64,000 nucleotides of DNA, from positions 22,840,981 through 22,904,980 of the forward strand of contig NC_045147.1 of the NCBI RefSeq assembly GCF_008831285.2, in the 5' to 3' direction. Of the stretch, positions 1-13,178 are shown one piece after another. The position numbers and the translations under genes are program-made. The DNA comes from Nymphaea colorata (lineage: Eukaryota > Streptophyta > Magnoliopsida > Nymphaeales > Nymphaeaceae). Under the pieces are notes generated by a model, which was not told where the DNA came from, did not search any database, and worked only from the letters and a program-made list of their open reading frames with translations. Position 1 is the first letter of the stretch. Every line of letters begins with the position of its first letter.

Positions 1-220
1 CCCTTCGCTCTCGTATTTTTGTTGGGACATGAGATTAGAAATTCTCATGAAAACATGTAGTTGAATACAACATAATTATGCACATAATTTTCTAGAAATG
101 TTAAAATGGAGATTTATTTGCTTCAAGAGAAGTTCATTTTTCTATAACTGCAATCGGTTGCAAGAAATTTAATACCAAAATGCAGCATAAAAAGTCACAA
201 ACCCAGTGGGTAAATCTAAC

Positions 221-3200
221 CTTAAATGGCCCATTATCAGTCCGAAATTTTATCCCCGGGATATCTCTTAACCATACTGGGAATCCCCTGCATCAATAAA
301 ATAGAGTAGAAAATAATATACATTCTGCATATTGACATGCTAAACTTATAGTCACATTGAAAAAATTGAATTGCATCCAAACAGAAGAAAGGTCACAAAT
401 TCTGACCAAGTAAATTGATAAACTATATCATGCATTTTAAACTGGAGTAATGGACAGAATAAAACATATTAAATACCAGCATGAATAGCAAAAGGTATTT
501 GAATATCATATAGAGGTTCCGCTTCCCAGTAAACCACCGTACCGTACACAAGGTAGAGCCAAAAATGAAACTTCAAAAAATAATTATACACCAGAAACTA
601 TATCTAGATGACTTAATTGCCACAAGGAAACAAAAAATGTTGATGCAAGAGACAAAGAAGTTTTTCCATGTAAATTAATCAATATGAGCATGGCAAGTTA
701 GTAAATTGGTAAATTATATCATGCATTTTAAACTGGAGTAATGGTCAGAAGAAAGCATATTAAATACCAGCATGAATAGCAAAAGGTATTTGAATATCAT
801 ATAGAGATTCCTCTTCCCAGTAAACCACCGTATACAAGGTAGAGCCAAAAATGAAACTTCAAAAAATAATTACACCAGAAACTATATCTAGATGACTTAA
901 TTGCCACAAGGAAACAAAAAAAGTTGATGCAAGAGACAAAGAAATTTTTCCATGTAAATTAATCAATATGATCATGACAAGCTAGTAGATACTGCTTCTG
1001 CTAATAAACTTCGCAATTTCTGTAAATCAAATGTGCCATAATGTGCATTATCCTACCATTGTGCATTCCAGATCAGTGGGTATGTTTCTGAATATAAAAG
1101 CTTTACATGTATTCCAGATCAAATAAAGGAACAACAAACATAACAGTAATAAGTCAGGAAGAACTTATAGAAACTCATAAGGAGAAAAATCTCTACTGAG
1201 ATTATAGTCACAAAGAGCAAATATTGCAAAGAATATGTAAAACTGTGGGACTTGGTTGAAACACATCCAACAAGAAAGAAAGGATATCTAACGAGAAAAA
1301 AAGTTCATGAAAATTGCATTGCAAAATCTGATGTCGATTGCTACCAAATTACCAATATTTTGAGGTTTATTCATTAGTTTCCCCCTAAAACTTAGCCCTT
1401 CTCAGCTTGCACTTCTGCAATGTACATGAGCACATGAATTCAACAATGTCAAATCTCGCAGGACTTTTGAAACCTATTTATAAATTTAACCAAATTTAAC
1501 AAGGATTAGAAAGTTAGCACACAAGAGCCAAAAAGAGTAAAAAGGAAAAGAGAGTACCCAAAATTCCACTCAGCACATACATATGGACCTATCCGCAAAT
1601 GCAGATAAAGTCCACTTAATCCGACCAATTTCACAAACTTTACAATGTCAAACTGTCCTTCAAAGTTGTACTGCACCACAAGTAGTCAGTTGTGAATCTA
1701 AGGGATAAAATTTGGGAAACTACAGAAATTATTATTCCCAGCTCAAATATTTTAGTTAGTTTACCTGACCTCTCACAGGTTCATGTCCATTCCAGAAGAC
1801 ATAGCTCTGAACCACATCTACCCCGTTTTCTTTTGTCTTGGCAACTAGGTCAGGCCACATCTACAGGTTTTCATGAAAAAATTATTGTCGGACAAATAAT
1901 AGATCCATCTGTATGACAAGTGGAAGACTCCGCATGCATTATTGAAGTGAATACGTATGAGGAAGACCAACAACAACAATTTGCCGAGGAAGCATATTGA
2001 AAGCCAGAATCACGATGATAGAGGTTGACAGCAAACTAGAAGAGAAATAAAAAACCAGAGAAACAAGGAAAGCAAAATTTTCTAATCCCTAAAACAAAAT
2101 TCCAAAGGACCAAAACCTAGAGAAAACAACCAAGTCCTTCCCCATGTTATAGGAACAGCCAAGTGACCATGACACAAGTATATTATTAATGGTAATGTTA
2201 GAAAGTTACTTAAAGAAAACTATACACACACATACTTGTAAACTTACATACATACATACATATGTATAACTTAGGTATATATATGTGGGACTAATTTTTA
2301 CGTGATATATGTCATTAATCACGAATTCTGGTTAACTACAAATATTAAATAGAAAACCTTACAAAAATCATTTTACAGATATAAACCTAAGTTTGTGATT
2401 AGTCATAATTTTTAGAAGTCAAGTAATCACGATCTGCATTTCACCCACGAGTTTGGAAATACCCCTTTGATCAAGTCTAGAATGGAACCCCGCAACAAGA
2501 AGACGATAATAAATGAACCTTAACTCATCATCAACAAATGATGGAAACGAAAATAAAGGAAAACTCAAAAAGGAAAAGAACAATAATAACAATAGATCGA
2601 CGAAGTAAATTCAACCCAAATTTCTTTCGAAATCACGACGTTTTTTGTATCGAAAGAAAAACTACTCAACCAGGTATCGCGATTAACAGCACAAAGATCA
2701 TCGAAACCAACGAAAGGAAGACGCAAATTCAAAAGAATTCCGACGATTTTGAATTGCAATAAAGGCACCAAACTCCACCACGAAATGCGACGAATGAGAT
2801 AAAAACCGTGCAAGAAGAAAGAAATAAATAAAGCACAAGAAGAAGAAGAAGAACGACAACGAAATCAATGGAAAAAAGCCCCCACTCAACGACGGCTTAA
2901 ACTCAACCTCAACTCCTGGAAGATCAAGACAGCTTCGTCAGGCTAAAACAGCTACAGAAATCAAGAGATGCCAGACCCTAGAAGAAGGAGACATCAGGAA
3001 ACCAGAAAATCCTATGAGTCGATTGACAAAAGCTCAGGCCCCGAGTTTCCTCCAAAATCTCGACTGATCGGATCTCAAAGAAAAACTCCAAACTCGTCCA
3101 GAAGAAGCAATTAGCAACACGCAGAAACCCCTAGAAGGGGAATGAAATCCGGAAATTCAAAACCCTATAAATATAGAAACAGCAAAACCTCAGGCGCGGC

Positions 3201-3359
3201 TCGAGGATAGTGAATTCCCGCAGAGATGAGAATCCTCCGCTGCCCGTCGAGTAGGAGCGCCCTTCCGTCATAGCTCACGTTGAAAGGCTTGAAGAATCCG
3301 ATCGCTAACGACGATCGAGAGACAAAAGCGATGAGGAAGAGCACGATCTTGAGACGCAT
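221..3359 (-). CDS. BGAL9: Beta-galactosidase, GH35, BGAL9-like (5' part, runs off left edge)
   Basis: Secreted beta-galactosidase of glycoside hydrolase family 35, which trims galactose from cell-wall polysaccharides. Coding exons on the minus strand: 3189-3359, 1765-1860, 1558-1670 and 221-287, giving 149 residues in one continuous frame with GT-AG borders. The start at 3359 is preferred because it opens directly with a hydrophobic signal peptide ([19 protein letters not shown]); an in-frame ATG at 3395 would add 12 polar residues. The mature start reads [18 protein letters not shown]. It is followed by the GH35 core: [55 protein letters not shown] and [17 protein letters not shown]. Exon borders fall where I remember them in plant BGAL genes. 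The catalytic glutamates, the lectin tail if present and the stop lie left of base 221, outside the window. The closest remembered match is Arabidopsis BGAL9; other subfamily members are less likely. Confidence 0.93.
411..986. repeat. Tandem duplication, unit about 284-291 bp, in BGAL intron 3
   Basis: Two near-identical direct copies lie head to tail: 411-701 and 702-986. Shared landmarks include the blocks at 419-510 and 710-801, and the ends at 677-700 and 961-984. Copy 1 has a few extra bases near 540 (a duplicated CGTAC). Both lie wholly inside the intron between coding exons 3 and 4, so the protein is unaffected. Confidence 0.9.
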
Positions 3360-5336
3360 CGCTTTTCCGGTTTCACAGGAAAAGCCAGGAGGCACGGAAT
3401 TGCACTGACAGTGGCTGAAAGTGAAGTTCCTGCCGATGACGTGCTTTTATCAACAACCAAACCGTGCAAAGACCGTGGGGCCTACGCATTTTCGGTTGAG
3501 TGAGACGTGCGGTGGAGATTGAACCTGAGAGAGAGATCTGCGGCAGAGATTGAACGAAAAAACGCGGTAGAGGGAACGCCCGTTTAGGTTCCCGAAAAAG
3601 ACGCGCTCCTTATCTTCTTTGGTAGCTAAGCAGAGCTTGCACGAGGTTGGTCTCGGATCGGACTAGCTCAAATCGTATCGTTTTGTTTTTCCAATCGAGA
3701 ATCGCCACGGATCCCCGTCCCCGTATCGCTCACCCAATTCCACAGATTTCAGGATTGGTCCTTGGAGTCGTTATTGGGCAAGAGACAATCTGGCGGTACA
3801 GAATTATATAAGACGTAATATAAGATCAAATTGAGTAGTAGTAAAATAAATATATAAAATATGGAAATATTAAGTACTAATGAAACTCAAGCTTCGAAGT
3901 TTTTCATTTGCCAATTGAATGTTTAATTTAAAATTACTATATACGTGACACAAGCCGGTGGCAGACTGAGAACTAATTGGAGTCACATGATCAAATTGCT
4001 GGCCCCTTTTACACTGTTGGGAATGTGATTATCGGAGCGGGCGGACCGGTTTTCCACCAAAAATGGGTTTACTAGAGAGAGAGAGATGACTCCCAGCCTG
4101 AAAACTACAAAGGACGCGCCTCAGGCCTTCCAGTTCACGCTGTCCACTAGGTAATGCCCATGGGAATCGAATCCGTGACGTACCTCTTAACACACCACGA
4201 ACCCAACCCATTTATAGCTTGACTGCTGGGTTCCATAAACTGCGAAACAGTGACGAGAAAGACAAGTGAGTGATTTGGAGGACCATTCAGATCTTTCTCT
4301 GGTTAATGATCTTAGTTTGTAGTTGTTTTTGTTTAGATAGTGATTCATGTCAAATTTGGTTGGGGAACGTTGTGGGCTTTCCTGTTACCAGTCAATGTTC
4401 TTTAAAGTAGACAGGCAATCCTCCTAACCCCAGCTTACCATCTGAAAAGCACAAAAAGATTTCTAAAAGCACAAAAAGTAAACTTGTGGTTCTCTTCTCT
4501 CCTTCCGTTTCCGACTCTTAATTATAACATGCAATTGGATCCGTTACTAGTAAGATCGGCTTTTAGTATGAAATCGGATTACAGCTTAACTGGGTATTCT
4601 GCCACCACAGAAAATCTGCCCGTTAGTTTCATTGATAGAAGGCAATTAGCAGTGGATGCCTAAGAACTAAGAATTTATTTCTAGGAAGCTATTTGTAAAA
4701 TCTAAATTTGAGCTAGTTATGCAAATTGCAAATGTTAGGCGGATAACTGTAAAGTTGAGTTCTTTTCTAAGCAGTCCCTCCCCTGTTTATGCAAAAAGCA
4801 CCGCCACACATTGAACCCCTGATTTCGTTCAACTTGCAGAGTAATCTCCTGTGTAACGTTTTCCTTTAGTAGGCACTTATTTCTATAGATTGAAAGAGGA
4901 GTAGAACAATGGGAAAGACCAGGCAGAATCATGTAGAAAACGGAAACCTCCACAATGTTGTATTATTTTGGTGAAACTGCTTTCGTGTATTTTTCTTGAT
5001 GGCCAATGGCAAATCCCCAAGTAGCAGAAAGGATGAGGTATGTCAATGCAGTAAGCAGTAACCCTTCCAAAACCATTTTTCACAAGTATCTTCTGATATG
5101 TATATATTGATACACCTTTTACAGATCATCAAGAAAAGAAGGTTCGGAAAGGAGAAGCCCAAATCAACCATCTTTCTCACATGGGGTAAAGTGACCAGCT
5201 TGAAACCTTGTGCATGAAGGGACCTCCTTTAAACTGTCAGGCATCCAAAAATGTCTGGTTCCTGGGAGCCTGTATCAACTTCTGTCATCTTATGTGATTC
5301 CCGCAAATACAATATTTTCTACCAAGTTAGCCACAT
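3360..5336. other. Spacer between BGAL and the 3' end of the RAP gene
   Basis: Holds the BGAL promoter and 5' leader (about 3360-3700, with a TATA-like ATAAAAG on the minus strand near 3444-3452, weak) and presumably the RAP 3' untranslated region up to 5336. A SINE-like segment sits at 4029-4215. No other coding potential is visible; the short open frames here have no recognisable domains. Confidence 0.6.
4029..4215 (-). mobile_element. SINE-like element, tRNA-type promoter boxes
   Basis: Read on the minus strand, a box-B-like GATTCGATTCC (about 4161-4171) lies downstream of a box-A-like TGGTGTGTTAAGAGG. It is followed by a conserved-looking segment (ATGGGCATTACCTAGTGGAC) and a GA-rich tract. 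The arrangement fits a tRNA-derived SINE body. The ends and any target-site duplication were not identified, so the borders are approximate. Confidence 0.4.
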
Positions 5337-8300
5337 TCAAAGACTATTATTAGTTACATATGCCTCGTCTATGTGGTCCATCAGAATCTTTCTCAGATAA
5401 TCCAGCTGCTCAAACTCGCCTTGAAGTTCCTCCCACTGCAGATATGAATCCAAGAAAGTCAGTAGCACATCTTCCAGTCAGTAAAACAGGACAGAGGCAC
5501 ATACAAAGTTTGGCTTTTCCAGTAGAACCACTCGCTAGTAGAAACTTCTTTAAGGTCAAGTTTACCCCAAGGGGTTTGGCATAACCGGTTGGTTCAGATA
5601 TGAGGCCAGTTGCTGGTTGGTTCCCATGAGTATCAATCCTCAGCACAAGCTAAGATAGGCTAGACCCTGAGGACAGGGGTACTAAGCTCAGGGTTTTATG
5701 CTCCTAGCCAAGCGACAAAGTCTCTCTGTCTGGGTGTAGTTTTCCCAAGACACAAATGAAGAGGAAAAAAGGGGAAAAGTCTGATGGCTGGAATCAGTTA
5801 TTCATGATAAGAAAATCCTGAATAACTGATTTCAGAAAATTCAAAGTAGAATATACGTCAAAAGGTTTACATGCATATGCAAGTTATTTCACTATTTACT
5901 GTCTAGTACTGAATTAGTATTTTATGGAGGTGATTTTCAATTGAGTATTCAAGCATGAAAGAGGAAAAAAGAAGAAATGCTGAAGAAGCTGAGTGAAAGC
6001 ATGAGTAATCAATAGCAAAGCTCGAACAAGAGCGGCAGAAGAAAAGCAGAATCATTCTGCATACAGAAGTAAAAGAAACTATTTACACTGAATATACAAA
6101 CTGGGTGCCTACAATATCAGTGAACATCTGGATAGAGGTTAAACTTAAAACCTCCATGTTGAAGCCTGAAGGACATCAGGAAAATGGCAGTTCACAGTCA
6201 TTAATGTGCCTAACCATAATCCAGTAACTGGGTCTGCCCAGACGCAGCATGGCAATAAAAAAGAGAAAGATATACAAACTGGGTATCGGCAACTTTTTTC
6301 AACTTTGTCTACAGCATGTTCGGTATGACCCACATGCTAAGAATCAGTACTTGAGCTGCATTTATTCTAATGCAAAGAAAAGGAAAAGGAGACCTACAGC
6401 ATCCGGGCTATCAATTTTTCAAATCTTATAGAAACTTACTTGTATATTGTAATTAAGCACACTATGTGTTGGTTCTTATAAATTCAATCATGAGAATACA
6501 TCCAAATGGTTTAACTAAACCATGACAGTTGCAGAACGACAGAGAAATATGGAGGAGGACAGAATGCACTCTGCAGTTATACATGTATATGAATAAAACT
6601 GCTAGTTACTGAAATAATTCTAGAGTACAAAACCCAATTGCTATTGATAGAGGGCTTCCCATGACACATAAGCAAAACAAGCAAGAACCAAGAATGGAAA
6701 ACCTCTGACTGAAATAAAGCAGAATAACCAACAACAGGACAACTCCAGTGTCGGATCCCATTTTTTCTTATCATGTGCGCGCAAATGATAAATTGAATTT
6801 AAATCTTTTTTGCTTATTTGAAGCTTGTAGTTTCACACTTTTTCTTTTTCTGGATTCCCCTCAGTGTCCAAACTAAAAACTCTCACCCAAACAGGGACAT
6901 ATGGTTGACACGTCCTAGTGGGTTCACAACATGTCATGTGATTTTATGCTCCCAAATAACATAAACCGGACAAATATGGCATTCTTAATCTGGTGTCATG
7001 AAAAGAAAAAAAACAAAAAAAAAAACAAAGCACGACAAAGATAAGCTGCTATAAGGTTCCCGGTAGCTATAACAAAGCTGTGTCTTGATGAAGTGGTTCC
7101 AAGACAGAAGCAATCATCATCATACCTATCTGGCTCCTAGTTGCATTTCCTATACCTTCTCCTAGTAGGATAAATAGATGCCAACAGGAGAAATGGATAC
7201 GGAAAACAATACATGAAGTAGAACAGAAGCACATAAGCTAATAGTTGAACAATATTATATTAGCAAAGTCGACTGAATTCAAGATGCAATATGAAATGAA
7301 ATTTGAAAAGGGAAAGCAAATTTCCTTATAAGCATGACAGAATATGTGAGCAGCGAAAACAAAAATCTCAAGACAATGGTGTTCAGAAGCTCACATCTTG
7401 ATGGCATACGCTTGCTAATTTCCAACCGGCAGCGGTGATGTATCGTCGCTTCAGCATTGTGTGGCCAAGAGGTGTTACTGTAGGTAAGGCGATATCACGG
7501 TGAGCTCCCCAACTCGTCACAATATAAATTCAGAAAAACGGAAAGAAAAACACAAAAGCATGACAAAAGCAATTATACTACAAATTGGGGCATACCTGTG
7601 TTTCTTGAGAAGTGAGTTGGTCCATCTATCTCCAAGGCAATCTTCCTATCAGGCACCACAGCGTCCATCGTATACCCATCAATGGTGTATTCTTTCACCC
7701 ATGGGAGGCCTGTACTTGTAAGAAGCCGCATAACTTCTCTCTGGAATGAGGATGTTATCTTGTCATTGAACCTCTTAGTTTTTCCTGCTCGAGCAATCCT
7801 GTCTTCTATGTCGCTCTTCAGAGACAACTCCAGATGCGGGTACTCAAGCTTCAGACACTGGTTTGCTTGAAGGACCTGAGAGGCAAACATGATATCTTCC
7901 CTGTACTGCTCAGAGATCTTCTGTTCTTCAAACTGGCTCAACGTCTTCCAAACACGAGAGAAAAACAACCGATGCATTTGTCCTAGAACCGCATATGACC
8001 AAGCTATATTTCCCAGCTGATCCCTAGTGAAATTTTGTGGTGCAGGCTGATCATCACTTCTCTGAAAGCCGTCAGATGGACCTTCGATGGTGGTTGAACT
8101 AGCATCTGTGTCGCACTTAAGGATCATTACGTCTCTGAATGCAACGTCTAACGAATCAAGCAAACGGTCAGCAGGCTCATGAAGTGATGAGAATGCCCAT
8201 AGCAACTGAGTTAGCTCCTGTTCATTGAAAGTGTGAACAATTACGGATGCCCTTGTCGATAGCTCAATGAACAGCTCAGAAGCAGAGTGCCGCATCGATG

Positions 8301-9417
8301 CGAAAGCACCAGCAGTATTAGCGACGTTCTGCGCGTTGAATTCATCAGTCTTGGTGATGGCAACTTCTGCAATCCTGTCCATCTCAGATAGGTAGAGGAG
8401 TTCCCCACCTATCTTAGAGAGCGCCCATGCGATGTTTGATATGCCCTGAGCAGAGCACTCGGGCAGGGCAGCCATGGCGAGTCCCACGAGCATCGACGTC
8501 TCTTTCTGTCGAGCGAATGCCAACCTTCGAGACTTGGCCATGGAGACCTTCTCCATGTTCTTAGCTATCCTATGAACTGCAGTAGCTACATTCAATGGTG
8601 TCAGCGGTGAAGGAGTTAACCCTTTTGCTACCGCAGACATCATCTCCGCTGCTAGCTCTAACACGTCCTCCGCAGTCTGAGCATCGATAATCGACCTGTT
8701 CAGGTTGATTTCTTTCCTCCTATCAGAAGGGCCTGAGAATTGAGTTAGCTTCTCGATGAAAGCCTCTCTGTTTTTCTCCTTTTGCTCCTCAAACATGCCG
8801 TCGCCTAAGGCGCTCACTGTTCTACGCAGATGAGCTCTCGGGTCGTTGTTTCCATCAGTATCGTACATGAAGTCTTCCATTGTCAAATTGTTATCCATTT
8901 CGAGCTTGCTCTTCTTATCACTAACATTCTTCGCCATATCGTCCTTCTTTTTCTTCTTCTTTCTCCTCTTCTTCTCCACAGAAAGCAAATCTTCCATGGT
9001 GGCGGTCAGTCCCCTCGATTCAATTGCTTTCAGAGCGGACCGCCTCGCCCGGACACACCATTCCATGGCCACAGAACCGTCCTCATCATCAAGCAATGAG
9101 GATTTTTGACGATTTCGCCGCTTGGGTGGCAGGTAGCCGAAAGGGTCGATCTCGCCCAAGAACTCCGCTTCCCAATCGGAGCTGCCCTCCTCCTCGTTTT
9201 CCTCCTCCTCTTCCTCGTCCTCCACAATGCTAATCTGTCTCACGGAGGAATATCTCTTGAGATCTCTACAAAGAAGCCTAGGATGACGCCAGTAGCTCGT
9301 TGCAGTAGGCACCTGCAGGTAACCAAGCATACGGCTGGGGAAGAAACCGCTCGTCGGCAGGAAGCATCTGACGCTGCTACCATTTCTAAAACAGGTGGAA
9401 CTAACAAGTCCCTCCAT
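5337..9417 (-). CDS. RAP: RAP domain-containing protein, chloroplastic
   Basis: Ortholog of Arabidopsis RAP, a plastid protein needed for maturation of chloroplast 16S rRNA (established for the family, inferred here). Three exons on the minus strand: 7596-9417, 7395-7477 and 5337-5435, joined in frame to 667 residues, close to the roughly 670 of the family. The N-terminus is Ser/Arg rich like a transit peptide. An acidic run ([13 protein letters not shown]) and a lysine run ([10 protein letters not shown]) follow, then helical repeats of the octotricopeptide/FASTK-like kind, such as [32 protein letters not shown] and [12 protein letters not shown]. The C-terminal RAP domain starts near residue 590 ([16 protein letters not shown]) and crosses both introns: [20 protein letters not shown] in exon 2 and [18 protein letters not shown] in exon 3. 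Exon 3 is separated by a 1,959-bp intron and would be missed by open-frame scanning. The donor GAT|GTGAGC was chosen because it joins ...CHQD to WEELQGE. Same orientation as BGAL. Confidence 0.95.
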
Positions 9418-9868
9418 TCTGTCTCAGAGGGTTTTTGGTTCAAGAGACGAACAAAACGACCGCTCGAAGAAACGAAATTTTATAACAAAGCCGTCATCTT
9501 ATCTTCCTTCATTTTCTCGCCTTATCTAATCTTTCGCCTCCCGAAGGTCGAATGACACGGATCCACCACTGCTCTCGACAGTGAGGGGCACCGCCCAAGG
9601 CGTGGCATTACGGTGGCAACGTGGTTCACGTAAAATGTGTTCAAGGTTCGAACCCAGCAAACAGTATTTGCTGTCACATTTCATATCACCAGACAGACAG
9701 TAGCAAGCACACCCAAAGGTCGTTTAGCAGCAAACAACATTAACTAAATATTCAATCAAATTTTAGAAGTGGTGTTTCATGAATCCATTTTAGGCATTCG
9801 TTGAGCGTTATTACTACCAAACAATCACTTAAAAAATACGCATGTCCACTCAAACTTCGAAGCAACTC
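9418..9868. other. RAP promoter side and start of the gene-poor region
   Basis: Upstream of the RAP start codon at 9417. The first 150 bases would contain the RAP leader and core promoter on the minus strand; I see no clear TATA box. The SINE-like body at about 9590-9700 occupies the rest. Nothing coding is recognised. Confidence 0.5.
9590..9700 (+). mobile_element. SINE-like element with A and B boxes
   Basis: TGGCATTACGGTGG at 9603-9616 matches a polymerase III A box. GGTTCGAACCC at 9645-9655 is a perfect B box, with spacing typical of tRNA-derived SINEs. It cannot be folded into a tRNA: no anticodon arm is apparent. The 3' end and target duplication are not defined. Confidence 0.45.
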
Positions 9869-10080
9869 TAAGAGTGCGTTTAATAGTCTCGGATTTCAAA
9901 TCCAAGACTGATCTCTGTATGAGAGGAACTGATATCTTGAAATCTTCAATTTATGGCCAAAACCTCAGATTTGGGAGAGGTTTTATCGATAATCCAGAAA
10001 TTTGAGATTCCCAATTACCTCATATCACCTTGGATATCAGTTAAGAGACTGTTAAACTTCTTTTAAACACTCGGGGCTTT
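9869..10080. mobile_element. MITE-like element with imperfect inverted ends
   Basis: The left end (GAGTGCGTTTAATAGTCTC, about 9872-9890) is approximately repeated in inverse orientation near 10045-10075 (GTTTAACAGTCTC and GAGTGTTTAA on the minus strand). The interior is AT rich with no coding capacity. No clear target-site duplication was found. Confidence 0.35.
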
Positions 10081-10344
10081 GGGAAAAGTAGGTGAGCCTC
10101 CTCATATTATTGGGTGATTTTCATAGATCTGTTTTTCATATTTAAAACAAGAGACCATTTTAACCAATGAAATTCTAAACTAGCAGATCAGTGTTTGCTT
10201 TGCACTAAAAATAGGAAGGGACGCATTACCCTCGTAGAGTCTGCTTTTACAAGGCAAAAGTGGTACTACACTAGACTAGTGTGGAGACTCGAAGACTATT
10301 AAGGAATCACGATTCAAGCATTAGGTACATGAACTGAAAGATCA

Positions 10345-10570
10345 TTCACGACTCATGAAGCATTAGGTGCGCCAATGGAAGATATGAGAAATGTGGAATG
10401 CATGTTACAAGGTTTACTACTCAATGCCTCATCCTTGTTTGGTCCAATAATGAGCTATCTTTGTATTACTGATGATCAAGAATCTTTAACCTGAAAATTT
10501 ATCCATGAAAAACCTTCAAAAGCACAAACGTTTGAATTAGAGAATGCCGTATGACAAGCCAGTTTGCAAT
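10345..10570 (+). pseudogene. Relic of a copia-type gag (UBN2-like) coding segment
   Basis: The forward frame beginning near 10357 reads LGAPMEDMRNVECMLQGL, then GPIMSYLCITDDQESLT, an in-frame stop, and KFIHEKPSKAQTFELENA followed by another stop. The order resembles the gag-polypeptide region of Ty1/copia elements (...LGxPIxDEDxVxxLLxxLP..., then a TLEELxxxLxxEE segment). It is broken by at least two stops and no pol or LTR is seen nearby. The assignment rests on motif resemblance only. Confidence 0.35.
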
Positions 10571-13124
10571 GATTACGGTGAGATGTGCATTATCGAGAAA
10601 GCTTTAAGTAAGGGTCGGGGAAGCAATTTGCTATGATCCTTATTCTAGTTTGTTACAAAAGTTATGTTTAGGTAAGCAATATTAAGAGTATCAAGTCCTT
10701 AATTTTGACGCTAAAATCAGTTATCTAGATTAATAATGGCACGGGAGCAGATTGCTAGAGTTCAGACTCTAACAATGTTTCTTCTCTCACCATTTTCTGT
10801 TCCCTTCGAAAGAACTAATTAGTTTGCTTGTGAAAAATAACATCAAACAGCAAAGTGCTGGCAAGCCTTGCTCGATTCTCATCTTCTTTAATTCGAACTG
10901 GCTTTCATTTCAATCTTGGAGACTTGGCCTGGTAGCCATGAAATTCACCCGAGCTCAAACACCTTTAATATTCTTCTTAGACTTGTTTAATTACCAGCAT
11001 CTTGTTGTACTTCACTCCAAAACGAAGGTGGAGAGAAAGATTTCATTATCAACCTTATACCCAGAGGCTTTATGTATTCCTATAAAAAAACTGAAACAAG
11101 AAGGATGAGCATGCTCCTTCTAGGCCAGTGTGTCACTCAGCTTGCCACAGGTGTCTTTGGGACCCAACATGCATGTAACCTAGAGATCAAAAACTATGAA
11201 ACTACAATATATAAACTCCTTTTTCAGAATAAGAAGAGAATGTGTGATACAAAGATATGTGGGATTTGTTAGATGAATTGATTTACTTTGAATATGTGGA
11301 ATTTGTAAGATTCTCCCTCTCTCTGTTTTTAGGTTTGGCACCTTCTAATTGGAGCTCTCATTTTTCTAGTGCTTCCTCACTAAAGTAAGCATTAAATGTG
11401 ATTTTCATGTCTAAAACCCTAGACATCGACAGAATACACGTTTTTTACTATAGGGTTTAACCATTAATAATATGAATCATCTCGAAAACGACATCAGTTT
11501 TATGTATATCGAGTCCTAGATTTTCCAATCTTACGATCACAGTTCCTTAATTACTTTTGTGAGGAGAGTTTTTTGAGAGGTTATTGGATTGTATTTTTAT
11601 TACAATGGCTATTTTCCAACAGTTTTCATCTTGGCATTTGATGATTTATTATGAAATGAAGCACAAGAATGTAGAATTCAACTGGAAGTTCGAAAGCTAA
11701 TGGATCATATTCAGATCAAATATGCAGCTGATCAAATTGGTTCAAAAAGTCAAATATATAAAAAAAAGAAATCCAAATTTAAGAAGTCAAATCAGATTTA
11801 GATTTAAGAAATGATATCCAATCAGATTCCGGTTTCAGTTTTAAATAACAATGCGGCTAGATTCAGCTTTAAATAATATATTGTACTCAATGTCCAATAC
11901 ATTCAGAAAGTTTGTTCTTAGCATCTCATAATACGGTCGGGATCCATTTATGTACTTAAAATTTGGATTCATATTGGTTGTGGATTTAAAAGTCGGATTT
12001 AGATCAAATTTGAATCGTGAACTTAAAAACCGGATTTGAATATAGTATAGACTCTTTATTTGAATCCATATCCAATTCGCGATATGGTAAACGGTACGTC
12101 TTATTCACAAAGGGATATTTTGGCATCCTTAATTGTAGCAAGTAAAAGCCAGCCAAATCTCTGTCTTTTTTCAAAAAACAGATCAAACCAGTCTCTCATG
12201 TCAGCAATGTCACATATGTGGGGTTTGCCTAACCTTCTCTTGCATCTATGATCGAAATTGAGCCACTCTATCTTCAATATTGTCATTTCTTTACTATAAA
12301 TCATAATTAGTTAAAGATCAAATGACAAAAATGGCCCTTATTTTGTAAGGGCAGTAAATTAAACTGAAACCCATATTGAGGAAATCAGAAACATGAAACC
12401 CAGAGTTAGGATTATTCCCAAAAAAAAAAAAAAAAAAGTGATCTCCCCAATGAAAGTTTTCCGTCAATTAATTAATTTAGAGAAATAACTTATCTTGGTA
12501 TTAAAAAATAAGGAAGCAACTAGATCATCAAAATGTCCATAGGTTTTCCTCTATTAATCTACCATTTCGTTTTCTAGCTTTCATGGTTATTCTATCTTCC
12601 TCGAGTTTTTGATCTATTGATAACTTGTTTCCTTATACTCAAAATTTCATCCCTCGAAATTTTCCTGATATTTCTGCAGTAACAAGAAATCTTTTGAAGA
12701 ATAGCAGAAGATTTTTCCATTGCCCTAAGAAAATCACAGCAAAGACCAAAGAGGTATATGGCTTTAAATCGTCACTTGGTAGATAAGATGTCCTTGTGGA
12801 TGGCTCGAAAGCGAAGGCGAAATGGAATATGACTTCTGCTTCTTGATGGGATGACGAGAGGGAGCACTGGTTTTTCTACGTGGAACACTCGCTGACTGAG
12901 AGAACCTGTTGGTTTACCATGCCATGTTCTTCTCCTTTCCATTTATCGTTTTAGACGTACACAGTTGCATTAATTATTCTTCTTGCTCTCCACAGAGCCT
13001 TTTTTATTTCTTAAACTTAGGAACGCCGCTGGTAACTTGTTGAGCTGGAACGATAAGGATGCCATATCATCAATGGTAGACTTTTTCTTAATATGTTACA
13101 GAGGTTTAATGCCTTAAGGGTCTG

Positions 13125-13178
13125 TTCTCTCTCTCTCCCTCTCTCTCTCTCTCTCTTTATATATATATATATATATAA
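13125..13178. repeat. Compound (CT)n(TA)n microsatellite
   Basis: An uninterrupted CT tract with one CCCT break passes directly into about ten TA units. Simple sequence repeat in intergenic DNA. Confidence 0.95.

Noticed and set aside
8830-9555. Forward open frames antisense to RAP exon 1
   Set aside because: Shadows of the acidic and lysine runs of the real RAP exon on the other strand.
9600-9670. tRNA gene
   Set aside because: A and B boxes are present, but no acceptor stem or anticodon arm can be drawn; a SINE is more likely.
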